In this document: in pieces, positions 45,295 through 53,570 of the stretch
Layout: every line of letters begins with the position of its first letter
Numbering within the stretch: the stretch's first letter is position 1
Assembly: GCF_000177195.2 (NCBI RefSeq)
Contig: NC_015953.1
Location: 5,084,001 to 5,148,000, forward strand
Direction: 5' to 3'
Length of the DNA stretch: 64,000 nt
Source: Streptomyces sp. SirexAA-E
Lineage (GTDB): Bacteria > Actinomycetota > Actinomycetes > Streptomycetales > Streptomycetaceae
Program-made: the position numbers and the translations under genes
The notes under the pieces: generated by a model
Told to the model about the DNA's origin: nothing
The model's input: the letters and a program-made list of their open reading frames with translations, nothing else
Databases searched by the model: none

Positions 45295-47085
45295 GTGAAC
45301 GGCGGCGGAAGCCGAGCGAGACGCCTGACCCGTCGGCTGGCCGCACAGCGCGGCGCGTCCCGTCAGCTGCACATCCGTCACCCGGAGGCCGGTACCCAGC
45401 TCCGGGCCGACCGCTTCACCACCGCGGCCCGGCTGCGCTGGCTCCACACGGCGAGCACCCGGATCGGCACGACCCTCGACCTGGAGCGCACCGCACGGGA
45501 ACTGGCCGAATTCAGTGTGCCGCGACTCGCGGACGGCGCCGCCGTGGACCTGCTGGAGTCGGTCCTGATGGGCGAGGAGGGCGAGCGGGTCACCGGCGCG
45601 GCCGTCCCCCTCACCCGCGCCATCGCGGTCAAGGCCCTGGACTCGCTGTCGGGCCTGGAACCCGCGCCGGTCGGCGAGGTGGTCGACCACAGCCGGCGCC
45701 GTGAGACGCTCCTGACCGTCCACTGCCTGCGCAACGGCCGCCCGGTGCTGGTCAGCCGGATGACCGACGAGGACTACGGACGCGTCGCCCCCACGGACAG
45801 CGCCGCCGACGCGATGCGCCGTCAAGGGGTGCACAGCTACATGGCCGTGCCGCTGATCGCCCGGGGCGTCCTGCTGGGCTCCGCCGACTTCGTACGCGCC
45901 GGGGGCAGCCCGCCCTTCAACCGCGCCGATGTCGAGCTGGCCGGTCAACTCGCCGCCATCGCTGCCGTGTTCATGGACAACGCCCGGCTCTACGGGCGCG
46001 AGCGCGAACACGTCGTCTCGCTCCAGCGCAGCCTGCTCCCGCGCGCCACCCCGCACACCCCCGGCCTGCGCGTCCGTTCCCACTACGCCCCCGCCACCGA
46101 CGCCCACGGCGTGGGCGGCGACTGGTACGACGTGGTGGCGCTGCCCGGCGGGCGTACGGCGCTGGTGGTCGGGGACGTCACCGGGCACGGGCTGCCGGCC
46201 GCCGCCACCATGGGCCGGCTGCGCACGGTCGCCCGCACCCTCATGACGCTGGACATCGCGCCCGACCGGGTGCTGGCCCGGCTCGACCTGGCCACCCGCG
46301 ACCTGGAGGACGACCAGGTCGCCACCTGCCTCTGCGCGGTCTACGACCCGGCCGACCACAGCTACACACTCGCCAGCGCGGGACACCCGCCGCCGCTGCT
46401 GGTCGACGGGGACGGCGCGCCCCGCTTCCTGGACGTGCCGGTGGGCGCACCGCTGGGCGCCGGCGTCATCCCGTACGACCCGCTGCGGCTGTGCGTCCCC
46501 GAGGGCGGGCGGCTGGTGCTCTACACCGACGGCCTGATCAAGACCCGTACCGACGACGTGGACGTCCAACTGGCGGGGCTGCGCGCCACGGTCGGGGCGA
46601 TGTCTCCCGGGCGCCTCGACGAGGGCGGGCTGCTCGCCACGCTGAGGAAGGACGACGCGCGGTTCGACGAGGCGGTGCTCCAGGTCGCCGAGGCCTGCGC
46701 GCTGCCGGATGACGTCGGACTGCGGGTGTGGGACCTGCCCGCCGACGGCAACGCCGCCTCCACCGCCCGCAAGCTGGTCAACGAACAGCTGGCCCGGTGG
46801 GACCTGGCCGACCTCGCGGACGTCACCGAACTGGTCGTCAGCGAACTGGTCGGCAACGCCCTGCGCTACGGCGGCGGGCCCGGCCAGCTCCGGCTGCTGC
46901 GCGACGACCGGCTCCGGGTGGAGGTCTCGGACACCGGACCCGACCTGCCCCAGATCCAGCACGCCGACGTCCAGGACGAGGGCGGGCGCGGGCTCCAGCT
47001 CATCAACCTGCTGTGCCGCAGGTGGGGTTCGTGCCGGACGGCGGACGGCAAGGTCGTCTGGGCCGAGCAGAACATCCCGGGCTGA
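45295..47085 (+). CDS. GAF-PP2C (SpoIIE-like) serine phosphatase with HATPase domain
   Basis: A 596-residue cytoplasmic regulator. GAF-like sensor about 45-240; PP2C/SpoIIE phosphatase about 250-440 (GDWYDVVALPGG, VGDVTGHGLPAAA, SAGHPPPLLV, VLYTDGLIKTR); and an HATPase_c_2 anti-sigma-factor kinase-like domain about 455-590 (VTELVVSELVGNALRYG, VSDTGPDLP, GRGLQLINLLCRRWG). Such fusions in Streptomyces tune anti-sigma/anti-anti-sigma switches. GTG 45295 with GGAGGT 7 bp upstream is preferred over the upstream frame. Partners are not in the window. Confidence 0.93.
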   Translation: MNGGGSRARRLTRRLAAQRGASRQLHIRHPEAGTQLRADRFTTAARLRWLHTASTRIGTTLDLERTARELAEFSVPRLADGAAVDLLESVLMGEEGERVTGAAVPLTRAIAVKALDSLSGLEPAPVGEVVDHSRRRETLLTVHCLRNGRPVLVSRMTDEDYGRVAPTDSAADAMRRQGVHSYMAVPLIARGVLLGSADFVRAGGSPPFNRADVELAGQLAAIAAVFMDNARLYGREREHVVSLQRSLLPRATPHTPGLRVRSHYAPATDAHGVGGDWYDVVALPGGRTALVVGDVTGHGLPAAATMGRLRTVARTLMTLDIAPDRVLARLDLATRDLEDDQVATCLCAVYDPADHSYTLASAGHPPPLLVDGDGAPRFLDVPVGAPLGAGVIPYDPLRLCVPEGGRLVLYTDGLIKTRTDDVDVQLAGLRATVGAMSPGRLDEGGLLATLRKDDARFDEAVLQVAEACALPDDVGLRVWDLPADGNAASTARKLVNEQLARWDLADLADVTELVVSELVGNALRYGGGPGQLRLLRDDRLRVEVSDTGPDLPQIQHADVQDEGGRGLQLINLLCRRWGSCRTADGKVVWAEQNIPG

Positions 47086-47176
47086 CCCGGCACCGTACCC
47101 GGAACACCTCGACGGCCCGGCGTCCGCCGGGTGGTGAGCGCCGGGGGCCGACCCTTCGATGCCTGAACGCAGAGTC

Positions 47177-47205
47177 TTGACGTGTCCATGGGATGCCTTT
47201 AAGTT
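47177..47205 (+). promoter_or_regulatory. Promoter of alginate-lyase-family gene
   Basis: TTGACG (47177-47182), 17-bp spacer, TAAGTT (47200-47205), about 100 bp upstream of the start codon at 47308. Good match to the housekeeping consensus. Confidence 0.6.
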
Positions 47206-47240
47206 CCTCACTCATCGCAGAGTTCACAGACCGGCCTAGC

Positions 47241-47262
47241 GTTCATATCTATGAACATGTTC
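47241..47262. promoter_or_regulatory. Operator-like dyad GTTCAT-ATCT-ATGAAC with overlapping palindrome
   Basis: Perfect 6-bp arms (47241-47246 and 47251-47256), overlapping a second palindrome GAACATGTTC (47253-47262). It lies 36 bp downstream of the promoter -10 and 46 bp before the ATG, where a repressor would block transcription. The pattern recalls GntR- or IclR-type sites. Confidence 0.55.
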
Positions 47263-47307
47263 GCGTGGTCGGTCGCCGGACCACCTCCCACCGGAAGGCA
47301 CCCCCAC

Positions 47308-48525
47308 ATGCGTACCGGATCCATCGCGCGCGTCCTGGGCCTCGCCGCCGCCCTGGCCGCACTGCTCACCACGGCCTTCATGGCCCCGGCCATGGCCGGC
47401 AAACACGACGCCACCGACTCCCCGTCCGCCGCGGCCGCCCCGGCGTCCTTCACCCACCCCGGCGTCCTGGTCAGCCGGCCGCAGCTCGACTTCGTACGCG
47501 GCAAGGTCCAGGCGGGGGCCCAGCCGTGGAAGGGGGCGTACGACCAGATGCTGGCCAGTCCCTACGCCTCGCTCTCGCGGACCGCCAAGCCCCGCGCCGT
47601 CGTGGAGTGCGGCTCGTACTCCAACCCCAACAACGGCTGCACCGACGAGCGCGAGGACGCGCTGGCCGCGTACACCCTCTCGCTGGCCTGGTACATCAGC
47701 CAGGACGGCCGCTACGCCCAGAAGGCGATCCAGATCATGGACGCCTGGTCGGGCGTGATCAAGGACCACACCAACAGCAACGCCCCGCTGCAGACGGGCT
47801 GGGCCGGCTCCTCCTGGCCGCGGGCGGCCGAGATCATCAAGTACACGTACGGCAACTGGCCGGCGTCCGGCCGCTTCGGCACCATGCTGCGTGACGTCTA
47901 CCTGCCCAAGGTCGCCAACGGCTCGAACAGCAACGGCAACTGGGAACTCTCCATGACCGAGGCCGCGATCGGCATCGCGGTCTTCCTGGAGGACCGGGGC
48001 GCCTACGACAGGGCCGTCGCCAAGTTCCGCGGCCGCGTCCCCGCGTACATATACGTGACCGCCGACGGATCGCTGCCGAAGGCCGCGCCCGGCAGCGGTC
48101 TCGACACGCGGGAAAAGATCATCAACTACTGGCAGGGCCAGTCGACCTTCGTGGACGGGCTCTCGCAGGAGACCTGCCGCGACCTCACCCACACCGGCTA
48201 CGGGCTCTCCGCGATCTCCCACATCGCCGAGACCAGCCGGATCCAGGGCCAGGACCTCTACCCGGAGGTCGCCGACCGGCTCCGTCACGCGCTGGGGCTG
48301 CACGCCAAGTACCAGCTGGGGGAGAAGGTCCCGTCCTCCCTGTGCGGCGGCTCGCTCAAGGACAGCCTCGGCCCGGTCACCGAGGTCGGCTTCAACGCCC
48401 TGCACAACCGCATGGGTTACGCCATGACGAACACCCAGACCCTCACCGAGCGGCAGCGGCCCGCCGCCTCGAACAACCTGTTCGTGGCCTGGGAGACCCT
48501 GACGCACGCCGACAACCCGAACTGA
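47308..48525 (+). CDS. Secreted alginate-lyase-family protein
   Basis: A 405-residue extracellular protein with signal peptide MRTGSIARVLGLAAALAALLTTAFMAPAMA. The mature part is the alpha/alpha-toroid of the alginate lyase family (PL5-like): HPGVLVSRPQLDFVRGKV at the start, YTLSLAWYISQDGRYAQKAIQIMDAW, a SNGNWELSMTEA core that holds Asn/Trp/Glu of the active-site cleft, and QETCRDLTHTGYGLSAI. It may cleave uronate-containing polysaccharides; many actinobacterial members are untested. GGAAGG lies 9 bp before ATG 47308. A likely sugar-acid-responsive operator is upstream and a long hairpin terminates the unit. Confidence 0.88.
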   Translation: MRTGSIARVLGLAAALAALLTTAFMAPAMAGKHDATDSPSAAAAPASFTHPGVLVSRPQLDFVRGKVQAGAQPWKGAYDQMLASPYASLSRTAKPRAVVECGSYSNPNNGCTDEREDALAAYTLSLAWYISQDGRYAQKAIQIMDAWSGVIKDHTNSNAPLQTGWAGSSWPRAAEIIKYTYGNWPASGRFGTMLRDVYLPKVANGSNSNGNWELSMTEAAIGIAVFLEDRGAYDRAVAKFRGRVPAYIYVTADGSLPKAAPGSGLDTREKIINYWQGQSTFVDGLSQETCRDLTHTGYGLSAISHIAETSRIQGQDLYPEVADRLRHALGLHAKYQLGEKVPSSLCGGSLKDSLGPVTEVGFNALHNRMGYAMTNTQTLTERQRPAASNNLFVAWETLTHADNPN

Positions 48526-48533
48526 CCGCGCAC

Positions 48534-48569
48534 GACGACGGCCCGGGAGCGTGCTCCCGGGCCGTCGTC
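48534..48569. terminator. Bidirectional terminator after alginate-lyase-family gene
   Basis: A perfect 17-bp stem (GACGACGGCCCGGGAGC / complement) with a 2-nt loop, 8 bp after the stop. The convergent M4 protease gene ends at 48596. Confidence 0.9.
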
Positions 48570-48595
48570 CTCGTGCGTGGGTCGGCGGGTGGGCG

Positions 48596-50644
48596 TCAGA
48601 AGGTGAGCTTCACGCTGTTGAACGTGCCGGTGTCACCGGAGTAGACGTCCTGGATCCGCAGGTTCCAGGTGCCGTTGGCGACCTCGGACGAGGCGTTGAC
48701 CGTGTAGGTCGCCACCACGTTGTCCGCCGAGTCGCTCGACGAGGAGTTCTTCAGCCGGTAGGCCGTGCCGTCCGGGGCGACCAGGTCGAGGACCAGGTCA
48801 CCGCGGTAGGTGTGGCTGATGTTGACCGCGACCGACAGGTTGCTGGGCGCGTTGCCGGTGACGCCGGAGACGACGACGGGGATGTTCGTGGTGGCGCGGT
48901 CGGCCAGGGCCTTCACGGTGGTGTTCTGGAAGACCTTGCCGCCCGGCTCGGGGTCGGTGCTGCCACCGGGGCGGCTGCCCACGTTGATGGCGGCCCAGGC
49001 GTTGGCGACTCCGGCGTACTCGGCGCTGTTGGTGCCGTACAGCTCACCGGCCACGGCGAGGGTGCCGGTGCGCGCCGCCGCGTAGTTCGTGGTCGAGGTG
49101 AACTTCGTGGTGAGCGCCTTGAACCAGATCTGCAGCGCCTTGTCGCGGCCGATGCCGGTCACCGGGAGGCCGTCGGAGGTGGGGGAGTTGTAGGACACCC
49201 CGTTGACGGTCTTGGCCCCGCTGCCCTCGGAGAGCAGGTAGAAGAAGTGGTTCGCCGGGCCCGAGGAGTAGTGGACGTCGACCGAGCCGATCCCCGAGTA
49301 CCAGGCGTCCTTGGACGCGCCGTCCTTGCTCGGCTTGTCCATGTAGCGCAGCGGGGTGCCGTCGCCGTTGATGTCGATCTTCTCGCCGATGAGGTAGTCA
49401 CCGGGGTCCGTGGCGGTGTTGGAGTAGAACTCCACGCCCGCCGCGAAGATGTCCGAGGTCGCCTCGTTGAGACCGCCCGACTCGCCGCTGTAGTTGAGGC
49501 CGGCGGTGTTGGAGGTGACGCCGTGCGTCATCTCGTGGGCCGCCACGTCCAGGGACGTCAGGGGCGCGAGGTTGCCGCTGCCGTCGCCGTAGGTCATGCA
49601 GAAGCAGCTGTCGGTCCAGAAGGCGTTGACGTAGTTGTTGCCGTAGTGGACGCGTGAGTACGCGCCCACGCCGTCGCCCCGGATGCCGGTGCGGCCCATG
49701 ACGTTCTTGTAGAAGTCCCAGGTCTCCGCGGCGCCGTAGTGCGCGTCGGCGGCGGCCGTCTCGGCGTTCGACGGGTTGCCGTTGCCCCAGACGTCGTCGG
49801 GGCCGGTGAACAGGGTCCCGGTGCCGGACGTACCGCGGTTCAGGTTGTACGTCTTGTGGTTGCCGCGCCCGGAGTCGGTGAGGTTGTACGAGCTGCCGGA
49901 GCCCGAGGTGCCGAGCGTCACCTGGCCGTTGTACTGGGTGTTGCCGGTGCCGGTCTCGATGGCCTGCCACTCGTACAGCTTGGCGCCGGAGGTGGCGTCC
50001 GTGATCACGTGCAGCTCGTTCGGGGTGCCGTCGTGCTGGAGGCCGCCGACGACCGTCTCGTAGGCGAGCTGCGGGGTCCCGCTCGCCAGCCAGACCACCT
50101 TGCGCGGGGCCTCGCTCGCCTCGGTGCTCTTCGAGCCGTCGGCCGCGGCGGCGGTGAGGGCCTGCTTCTCGGCGGTGGCCGGAGCGACGTCCGCCTTGGT
50201 GGAGACGGCCTTCAGCTGGGCGCTGGTCGCCTTGGACGCCTTGGTCACCGCCTCGGTCGTACCGGCCTTGGTCTCGGCCACGACCAGGTCGCCGCCGAGG
50301 ACCGGGAGTCCGTCGAGGGTGCGCTCGTAGCGGGTGTGCGTGGTGCCGTCGACATCCTGGACGACATCACGGACGACCAGCTTCTCGGTGGCGCCGAGGC
50401 CGAGCTCCTTCGCGGTGGCCGCCTTGGTGGCGTTGGCCTCGCGGAGCAGTTCGGCGCGCTGGGCGGGGGAGAGCTGGGCGGGGAGCGCGCCGGGGTCGGC
50501 GCCTTTCACCGCGGCGGCCGGGGCGGCGGTACCGCTCACGGGCGCGGCCGACGCGCCGCCGGTCTGTACTCCGACGGCGAGGAGGGCTGCGGCGGTTATC
50601 AGGGCACCGGTCGCGGTGGCACGACGGCTGGGCGTGGATCTCAC
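48596..50644 (-). CDS. Secreted M4 (thermolysin-like) metalloprotease with P domain
   Basis: A 682-residue extracellular zinc protease. Signal peptide about 1-33; FTP/PepSY propeptide to about 220; M4 catalytic domain about 235-555, with H370-E371-x2-H374 and third zinc ligand Glu394 in GLNEATSD. Two tryptic-like loops carry CFCM. A C-terminal proprotein-convertase P domain (about 575-682; NISHTYRGDLVLDLVAPDGTAYRL) is typical of Streptomyces neutral proteases. GTG 50644 has AAGGAG 8 bp upstream. A TTGACG-17-TGGTTC promoter lies about 90 bp upstream. Activity in casein-type hydrolysis is expected from family. Confidence 0.95.
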   Translation of the reverse strand: MRSTPSRRATATGALITAAALLAVGVQTGGASAAPVSGTAAPAAAVKGADPGALPAQLSPAQRAELLREANATKAATAKELGLGATEKLVVRDVVQDVDGTTHTRYERTLDGLPVLGGDLVVAETKAGTTEAVTKASKATSAQLKAVSTKADVAPATAEKQALTAAAADGSKSTEASEAPRKVVWLASGTPQLAYETVVGGLQHDGTPNELHVITDATSGAKLYEWQAIETGTGNTQYNGQVTLGTSGSGSSYNLTDSGRGNHKTYNLNRGTSGTGTLFTGPDDVWGNGNPSNAETAAADAHYGAAETWDFYKNVMGRTGIRGDGVGAYSRVHYGNNYVNAFWTDSCFCMTYGDGSGNLAPLTSLDVAAHEMTHGVTSNTAGLNYSGESGGLNEATSDIFAAGVEFYSNTATDPGDYLIGEKIDINGDGTPLRYMDKPSKDGASKDAWYSGIGSVDVHYSSGPANHFFYLLSEGSGAKTVNGVSYNSPTSDGLPVTGIGRDKALQIWFKALTTKFTSTTNYAAARTGTLAVAGELYGTNSAEYAGVANAWAAINVGSRPGGSTDPEPGGKVFQNTTVKALADRATTNIPVVVSGVTGNAPSNLSVAVNISHTYRGDLVLDLVAPDGTAYRLKNSSSSDSADNVVATYTVNASSEVANGTWNLRIQDVYSGDTGTFNSVKLTF

Positions 50645-50734
50645 GCGGAACTCCTTCTGCGAGGGGGGTGACGGCCGGCTGGGTGAGTCGGCGGCAGAGC
50701 AGGCGATGCGTGGAACGGGGGAAGAGTGCCAGCA

Positions 50735-50763
50735 GAACCAGGGGCATGTCAGGACCGCGTCAA
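50735..50763 (-). promoter_or_regulatory. Candidate promoter of M4 protease
   Basis: On the minus strand TTGACG (50763-50758), 17-bp spacer, TGGTTC (50740-50735), about 90 bp upstream of the GTG start. The -10 is a weak match. Confidence 0.45.
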
Positions 50764-51005
50764 CACATTGGCCGGAACTCGTCCGTTGCCGGAATGGTCA
50801 TGTTCGTTAAGCGGACGTTTCGCCCTGTGTCATCGCGATGGCGTAAGACGGCGCCGCAAACGGCATGGGCCGTACGACGCAGGGCAGAGAGGGGTTTCCG
50901 CCGGTATCCCCCGCCCTCGGGCCGCACGCGGGGAAGCGGACGAAGACCACGGGCTGAGACGGACCGGAACTGTGGCCGGTTCCACGCCGTGCCGTGCGGG
51001 CTCCT

Positions 51006-51075
51006 CTCCCGGCCGGACGGAGTGCGGCCGGGAGAGCCGGAACAGCGAGGGCTCCCCGCACGGTGCGGGGAGCCC
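51006..51075. terminator. Two successive hairpins, likely terminators
   Basis: Stem CTCCCGGCCG/CGGCCGGGAG with a 9-nt loop (51006-51034), then a nearly perfect stem GGGCTCCCCGCAC / complement with a 1-nt centre (51049-51075). They lie between two minus-strand genes and probably end the methyltransferase transcript. Confidence 0.55.
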
Positions 51076-51325
51076 CCTCGGGACAGCTCTCCGTCCGACG
51101 GGACCTCTGCGAGGCCGCGCCGACGAGGAGAGTGAGCCCGGCGTCACCGGTCTGAGGCGCCCAGGAACGCCTGGGGGCACGGCGCCGGGTCGTCCGGTGT
51201 ACGTGCGGCGGGGCCTGCCGGGCTCCGGCAGTGCCGTGTGGCGAAGTCCTGAAGTGGGACGCGTGCTCTGCGGTGCGGACTCGGTGCCCGACCCCAACTC
51301 CCGTCCCTACTCGGGCGAGCCGCGT

Positions 51326-52006
51326 CTACGTTCCGCGCACGCCCCGGAGCAGGAGAGTGCCGATCCGGAGCGGGCCTCGGGGCGGGGCCGGGAGAACGAC
51401 GGCTGTCACGTCGTCGAATCCGTTCGCCGCGAACAACCCGGCCCAGGACTCGGGTGTGTAGTCCCACCGTTTCACCACGGCCGGGTCCGTCTCCGGGCCG
51501 CGCGGGATGTAGGAGGCCTGGCAGCCGTAGCAACCCTCGACCGCCGGACGCTGGGACATCGCGAAGACCCCGCCGGGGGCGAGAGCCTTGTGAACGGCGG
51601 GGAGCATACGGGCCGGATCGGTGAAATAGGCGGCGCCGAACACGGAGTAGACGGCGTGGAAGGGCTGCACACCGTCCTCCAGGAAGGCGAGCGCATCTCC
51701 CTGGTGGAGCTCCAACCCGGGCACGTCGGACCACCGAGTGCGTGCTTTGTCGAGCTGCACCGGGGACAGGTCGACGCCCACGGCCCGCATCCCCAGGGCG
51801 GCCAGGTGGGCCAGATTGCCCCCCGACCCGCAACCGAGGTCGAGCGCGGCCTGCGCAGGACCGAGGGAGAGGACTTCCGTGCCGGGCCCGTGATCAGGAT
51901 GCTGGGTCCAGTTGAACCACGTTGTCTCGCCCCTGCCGTTCGCCATTCGGCGTTGCGGTGTCGCCAGCGAGTAGGTGTCCCATGCGGAGGCACGGGTGTC
52001 GGTCAT
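51326..52006 (-). CDS. SAM-dependent methyltransferase
   Basis: A 226-residue class I methyltransferase. The SAM-binding GxGxG loop is ALDLGCGSGGNLAHLA, followed by GVDLSPVQLDKAR, GDALAF and the motif IV/VI region HKALAPGGVFAMS. The N-terminus WDTYSLATPQRRMANGRGETTWFNW may cap the active site. Two cysteines (GCYGCQ) sit in the C-terminal half. Substrate unknown. It lies 83 bp downstream of the GRDP-like gene on the same strand, in a patch of lower synteny, so it may methylate the product of that gene or be independent. Confidence 0.85.
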   Translation of the reverse strand: MTDTRASAWDTYSLATPQRRMANGRGETTWFNWTQHPDHGPGTEVLSLGPAQAALDLGCGSGGNLAHLAALGMRAVGVDLSPVQLDKARTRWSDVPGLELHQGDALAFLEDGVQPFHAVYSVFGAAYFTDPARMLPAVHKALAPGGVFAMSQRPAVEGCYGCQASYIPRGPETDPAVVKRWDYTPESWAGLFAANGFDDVTAVVLPAPPRGPLRIGTLLLRGVRGT

Positions 52007-52089
52007 GTGCGTCCCTTCTCATCCAAGGCGGCAGCCGCCCGGTGGTGCCACCGGGCGGCCGATGCGGGCTCACTGCTACTTCCGTGGAG

Positions 52090-52548
52090 CTACGTGTTCA
52101 CCGGGCTGTCCGTGCATCCGGCATGGCACTGTGTGCACTCCGCCGCACCTTCGCCGGGCCAGTACGCTGCGTCCACCTCGAATCCTGCCTCGCGGATCGC
52201 CGACTTCGTCACCTCCATCGCGAGACGGCCCGATTCCGGGTCAGGGCGGTCGTCCTGCGGTACGTGGTGGATGAGGTCGACTCCGAGGGCCCTGGAGAAC
52301 GCGACGTAAGGCACGGTTCGCTGGAGAAAAGCGTGCCAGAACGCATCCACGCGCAGCGACGGGGTCAGTGGTTGCTCGGTGCGGGGGCTGGTGGCAAGGA
52401 AGGCCACCATCTGGTGCACGCCGCGCTTGCCCATGTCCTCAGTGAGGTGGGGCCAGTGGTGCCGGACGTCCTTGATGAGCAGCGCCTGTACCTCGGTGCT
52501 GATGAGGTCGGCAATCTCGACGGGGCGCATGTACGGAGTCGTCGTCAT
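52090..52548 (-). CDS. GRDP-like (glycine-rich-domain) protein with CxxCHxxC tail
   Basis: A 152-residue protein. The middle resembles bacterial glycine-rich-domain-containing proteins (VDAFWHAFLQRTVPYVAFSRALGVDLIHHVPQ, with conserved Trp-His and His-His). The C-terminus ends in GAAECTQCHAGCTDSPVNT. That tail has a CxxCH unit plus a third Cys; without a signal peptide, heme attachment is unlikely and zinc or an Fe-S cluster is more plausible. ATG 52548 is chosen because the upstream GTG extension adds only three residues; no ribosome binding site is visible, so translation may be leaderless. Function unknown. Confidence 0.7.
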   Translation of the reverse strand: MTTTPYMRPVEIADLISTEVQALLIKDVRHHWPHLTEDMGKRGVHQMVAFLATSPRTEQPLTPSLRVDAFWHAFLQRTVPYVAFSRALGVDLIHHVPQDDRPDPESGRLAMEVTKSAIREAGFEVDAAYWPGEGAAECTQCHAGCTDSPVNT

Positions 52549-52571
52549 GCAACACAAAGGCGGGCGCGGGG

Positions 52572-52997
52572 CATACCTTCGAGACCTTCTCCGGTGTGTG
52601 GCTCAGCCGGTACGAGTTCTACTCGTCCGGGCGGGGCGACACCTATGAGGGGCGACATCACGTGGTGATCGTCCAGCATGGGAACCGCTTGACCGCGCAA
52701 AGCCTCCCACGGGCGTCCAGCAATCCGGACAGCCCGCTCACCCTGGACCTGACGGTGGACCGGAACGTGGTCACGGGAAGCTGGGTGGAGCATACGGCTG
52801 CCGACGGGTACTACCAGGGAGCCCGCTACCACGGGGCCGTACAACTGCTCGTGGAGCCGACCGGGCGGCGCATGGTCGGGAAGTGGGTGGGTTTCGGGAA
52901 GGACTTCGAGGTGAACACAGGCCCCTGGGAACTGAGGCTCGTGGACCGGTCCATGTCGAAGGCCTCGCTTGCGCAGTACAGCCGGCCTCCGCAGTGA
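52572..52997 (+). pseudogene. C-terminal remnant of an XRE-type regulator
   Basis: About 142 codons in frame (HTFETFSGVWLSRYEFYSSGRGDTYEG...GRRMVGKWVGFGKDFEVNTGPWELRL) match the C-terminal effector domain found at the end of many Streptomyces helix-turn-helix (XRE) regulators. The N-terminal HTH is missing: upstream is the start region of the opposite-strand GRDP-like gene and no HTH-like sequence is seen. GTG 52596 could start a shortened protein but has no clear ribosome binding site. Probably a decapitated gene left by a deletion. Confidence 0.65.
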
Positions 52998-53003
52998 AGA
53001 GAG

Positions 53004-53023
53004 CGAGGTGGGAAACCACCTCG
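53004..53023 (+). terminator. Hairpin with GAAA loop after the XRE remnant
   Basis: Perfect 8-bp stem CGAGGTGG / CCACCTCG closed by a GAAA tetraloop, 6 bp after the stop of the remnant. No U run. Confidence 0.55.
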
Positions 53024-53221
53024 TGCCCGGCTTCTGGACGCCTTCTGCTCTTCTGGCCCGGACTTGCACCCGGCGACTTGGATACGGCGATTTCTGCGAC
53101 CACGGACGGGGTTGGGGAGTCCCTGGGTAAGGTCGACTCCGCGTAGAGCTTTGCGGGCCTCTGATCACCCTGCACCGCCAAGTCCCCCGTCGGGGGCGGG
53201 TGCTCGCTGATTGGAGGACCG

Positions 53222-53437
53222 ATGAGCCGACACGCGAAGCCCCGCAAGAGGGGTGAAGGAGGCCCCGGCCGCTGGAAGATCGTGTTCCCGCTGATCCAGA
53301 TCTGGATCAGCGTCTGGAACCACTTCCAGCAGCCAGGGCCCGCTGGTGGGCGTCGGCCACTTGCTGTCCGGCTGGGGGCCGGCGCACCACACAATTTTTC
53401 GAGTCGCCGTGCAAATGCACACGGCCCTCCCTCATAA
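53222..53437 (+). CDS. Small hypothetical protein over a large palindrome (71 aa)
   Basis: ATG 53222 has GGAGG (53213-53217) 4 bp upstream, so translation is plausible. The peptide has a basic N-terminus (MSRHAKPRKRGEGGPGRWK), a hydrophobic amphipathic segment (IVFPLIQIWISVWNHFQQ) and a Gly/Pro/Arg-rich tail. I do not recognise it. The hydrophobic part is encoded by a 24-bp perfect palindrome within a 68-bp dyad, so it could equally be a DNA structure element with a chance frame. The region has no equivalent nearby. Confidence 0.45.
   Translation: MSRHAKPRKRGEGGPGRWKIVFPLIQIWISVWNHFQQPGPAGGRRPLAVRLGAGAPHNFSSRRANAHGPPS
53272..53339. repeat. 68-bp nested dyad with 24-bp perfect palindrome core
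   Basis: The core CGCTGATCCAGA (53289-53300) is followed by its exact reverse complement to 53312. Flanks are symmetric too: CTGGAAG (53272-53278) pairs with CTTCCAG (53333-53339), and GTTCC pairs with GGAAC between them. Confidence 0.85.
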
Positions 53438-53459
53438 CGTAGTGCTTACGCCATACGTT
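53436..53459. promoter_or_regulatory. Orphan dyad AACGTA-N12-TACGTT
   Basis: Perfect 6-bp arms in an AT-rich stretch (53390-53470) that stands out from the surroundings. TetR-like spacing. No intact gene is placed to use it; it may be the leftover operator-promoter of a lost gene. Confidence 0.4.
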
Positions 53460-53570
53460 TACAGGTATGGAGGAAAGACTTGTCGCCGAGAAGTTCGTTC
53501 CTTCCCCCGCGCTGAGGAGCGGGCATCTGGCCGTGATATCCGCACCCCGTCCGACCCCCGCACCCGGCCG

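Larger units (their letters stand above)
50645..51325. other. Intergenic region between M4 protease and methyltransferase genes
   Basis: A 681-bp stretch without a supported gene. It holds the candidate protease promoter (50735-50763), two GC-rich hairpins (51006-51034 and 51049-51075), and otherwise low-information GC-rich sequence. The methyltransferase 3' end lies beyond 51326. Confidence 0.5.

Noticed and set aside
45205..47211. A minus-strand open frame opposite the PP2C phosphatase
   Set aside because: The plus strand encodes GAF, PP2C and HATPase motifs in order; the minus frame has none.
52090..52150. Cytochrome c heme motif (CTQCH) in the GRDP-like protein
   Set aside because: No signal peptide or membrane anchor, and cytochrome c maturation happens outside the cytoplasm; metal binding is more plausible.
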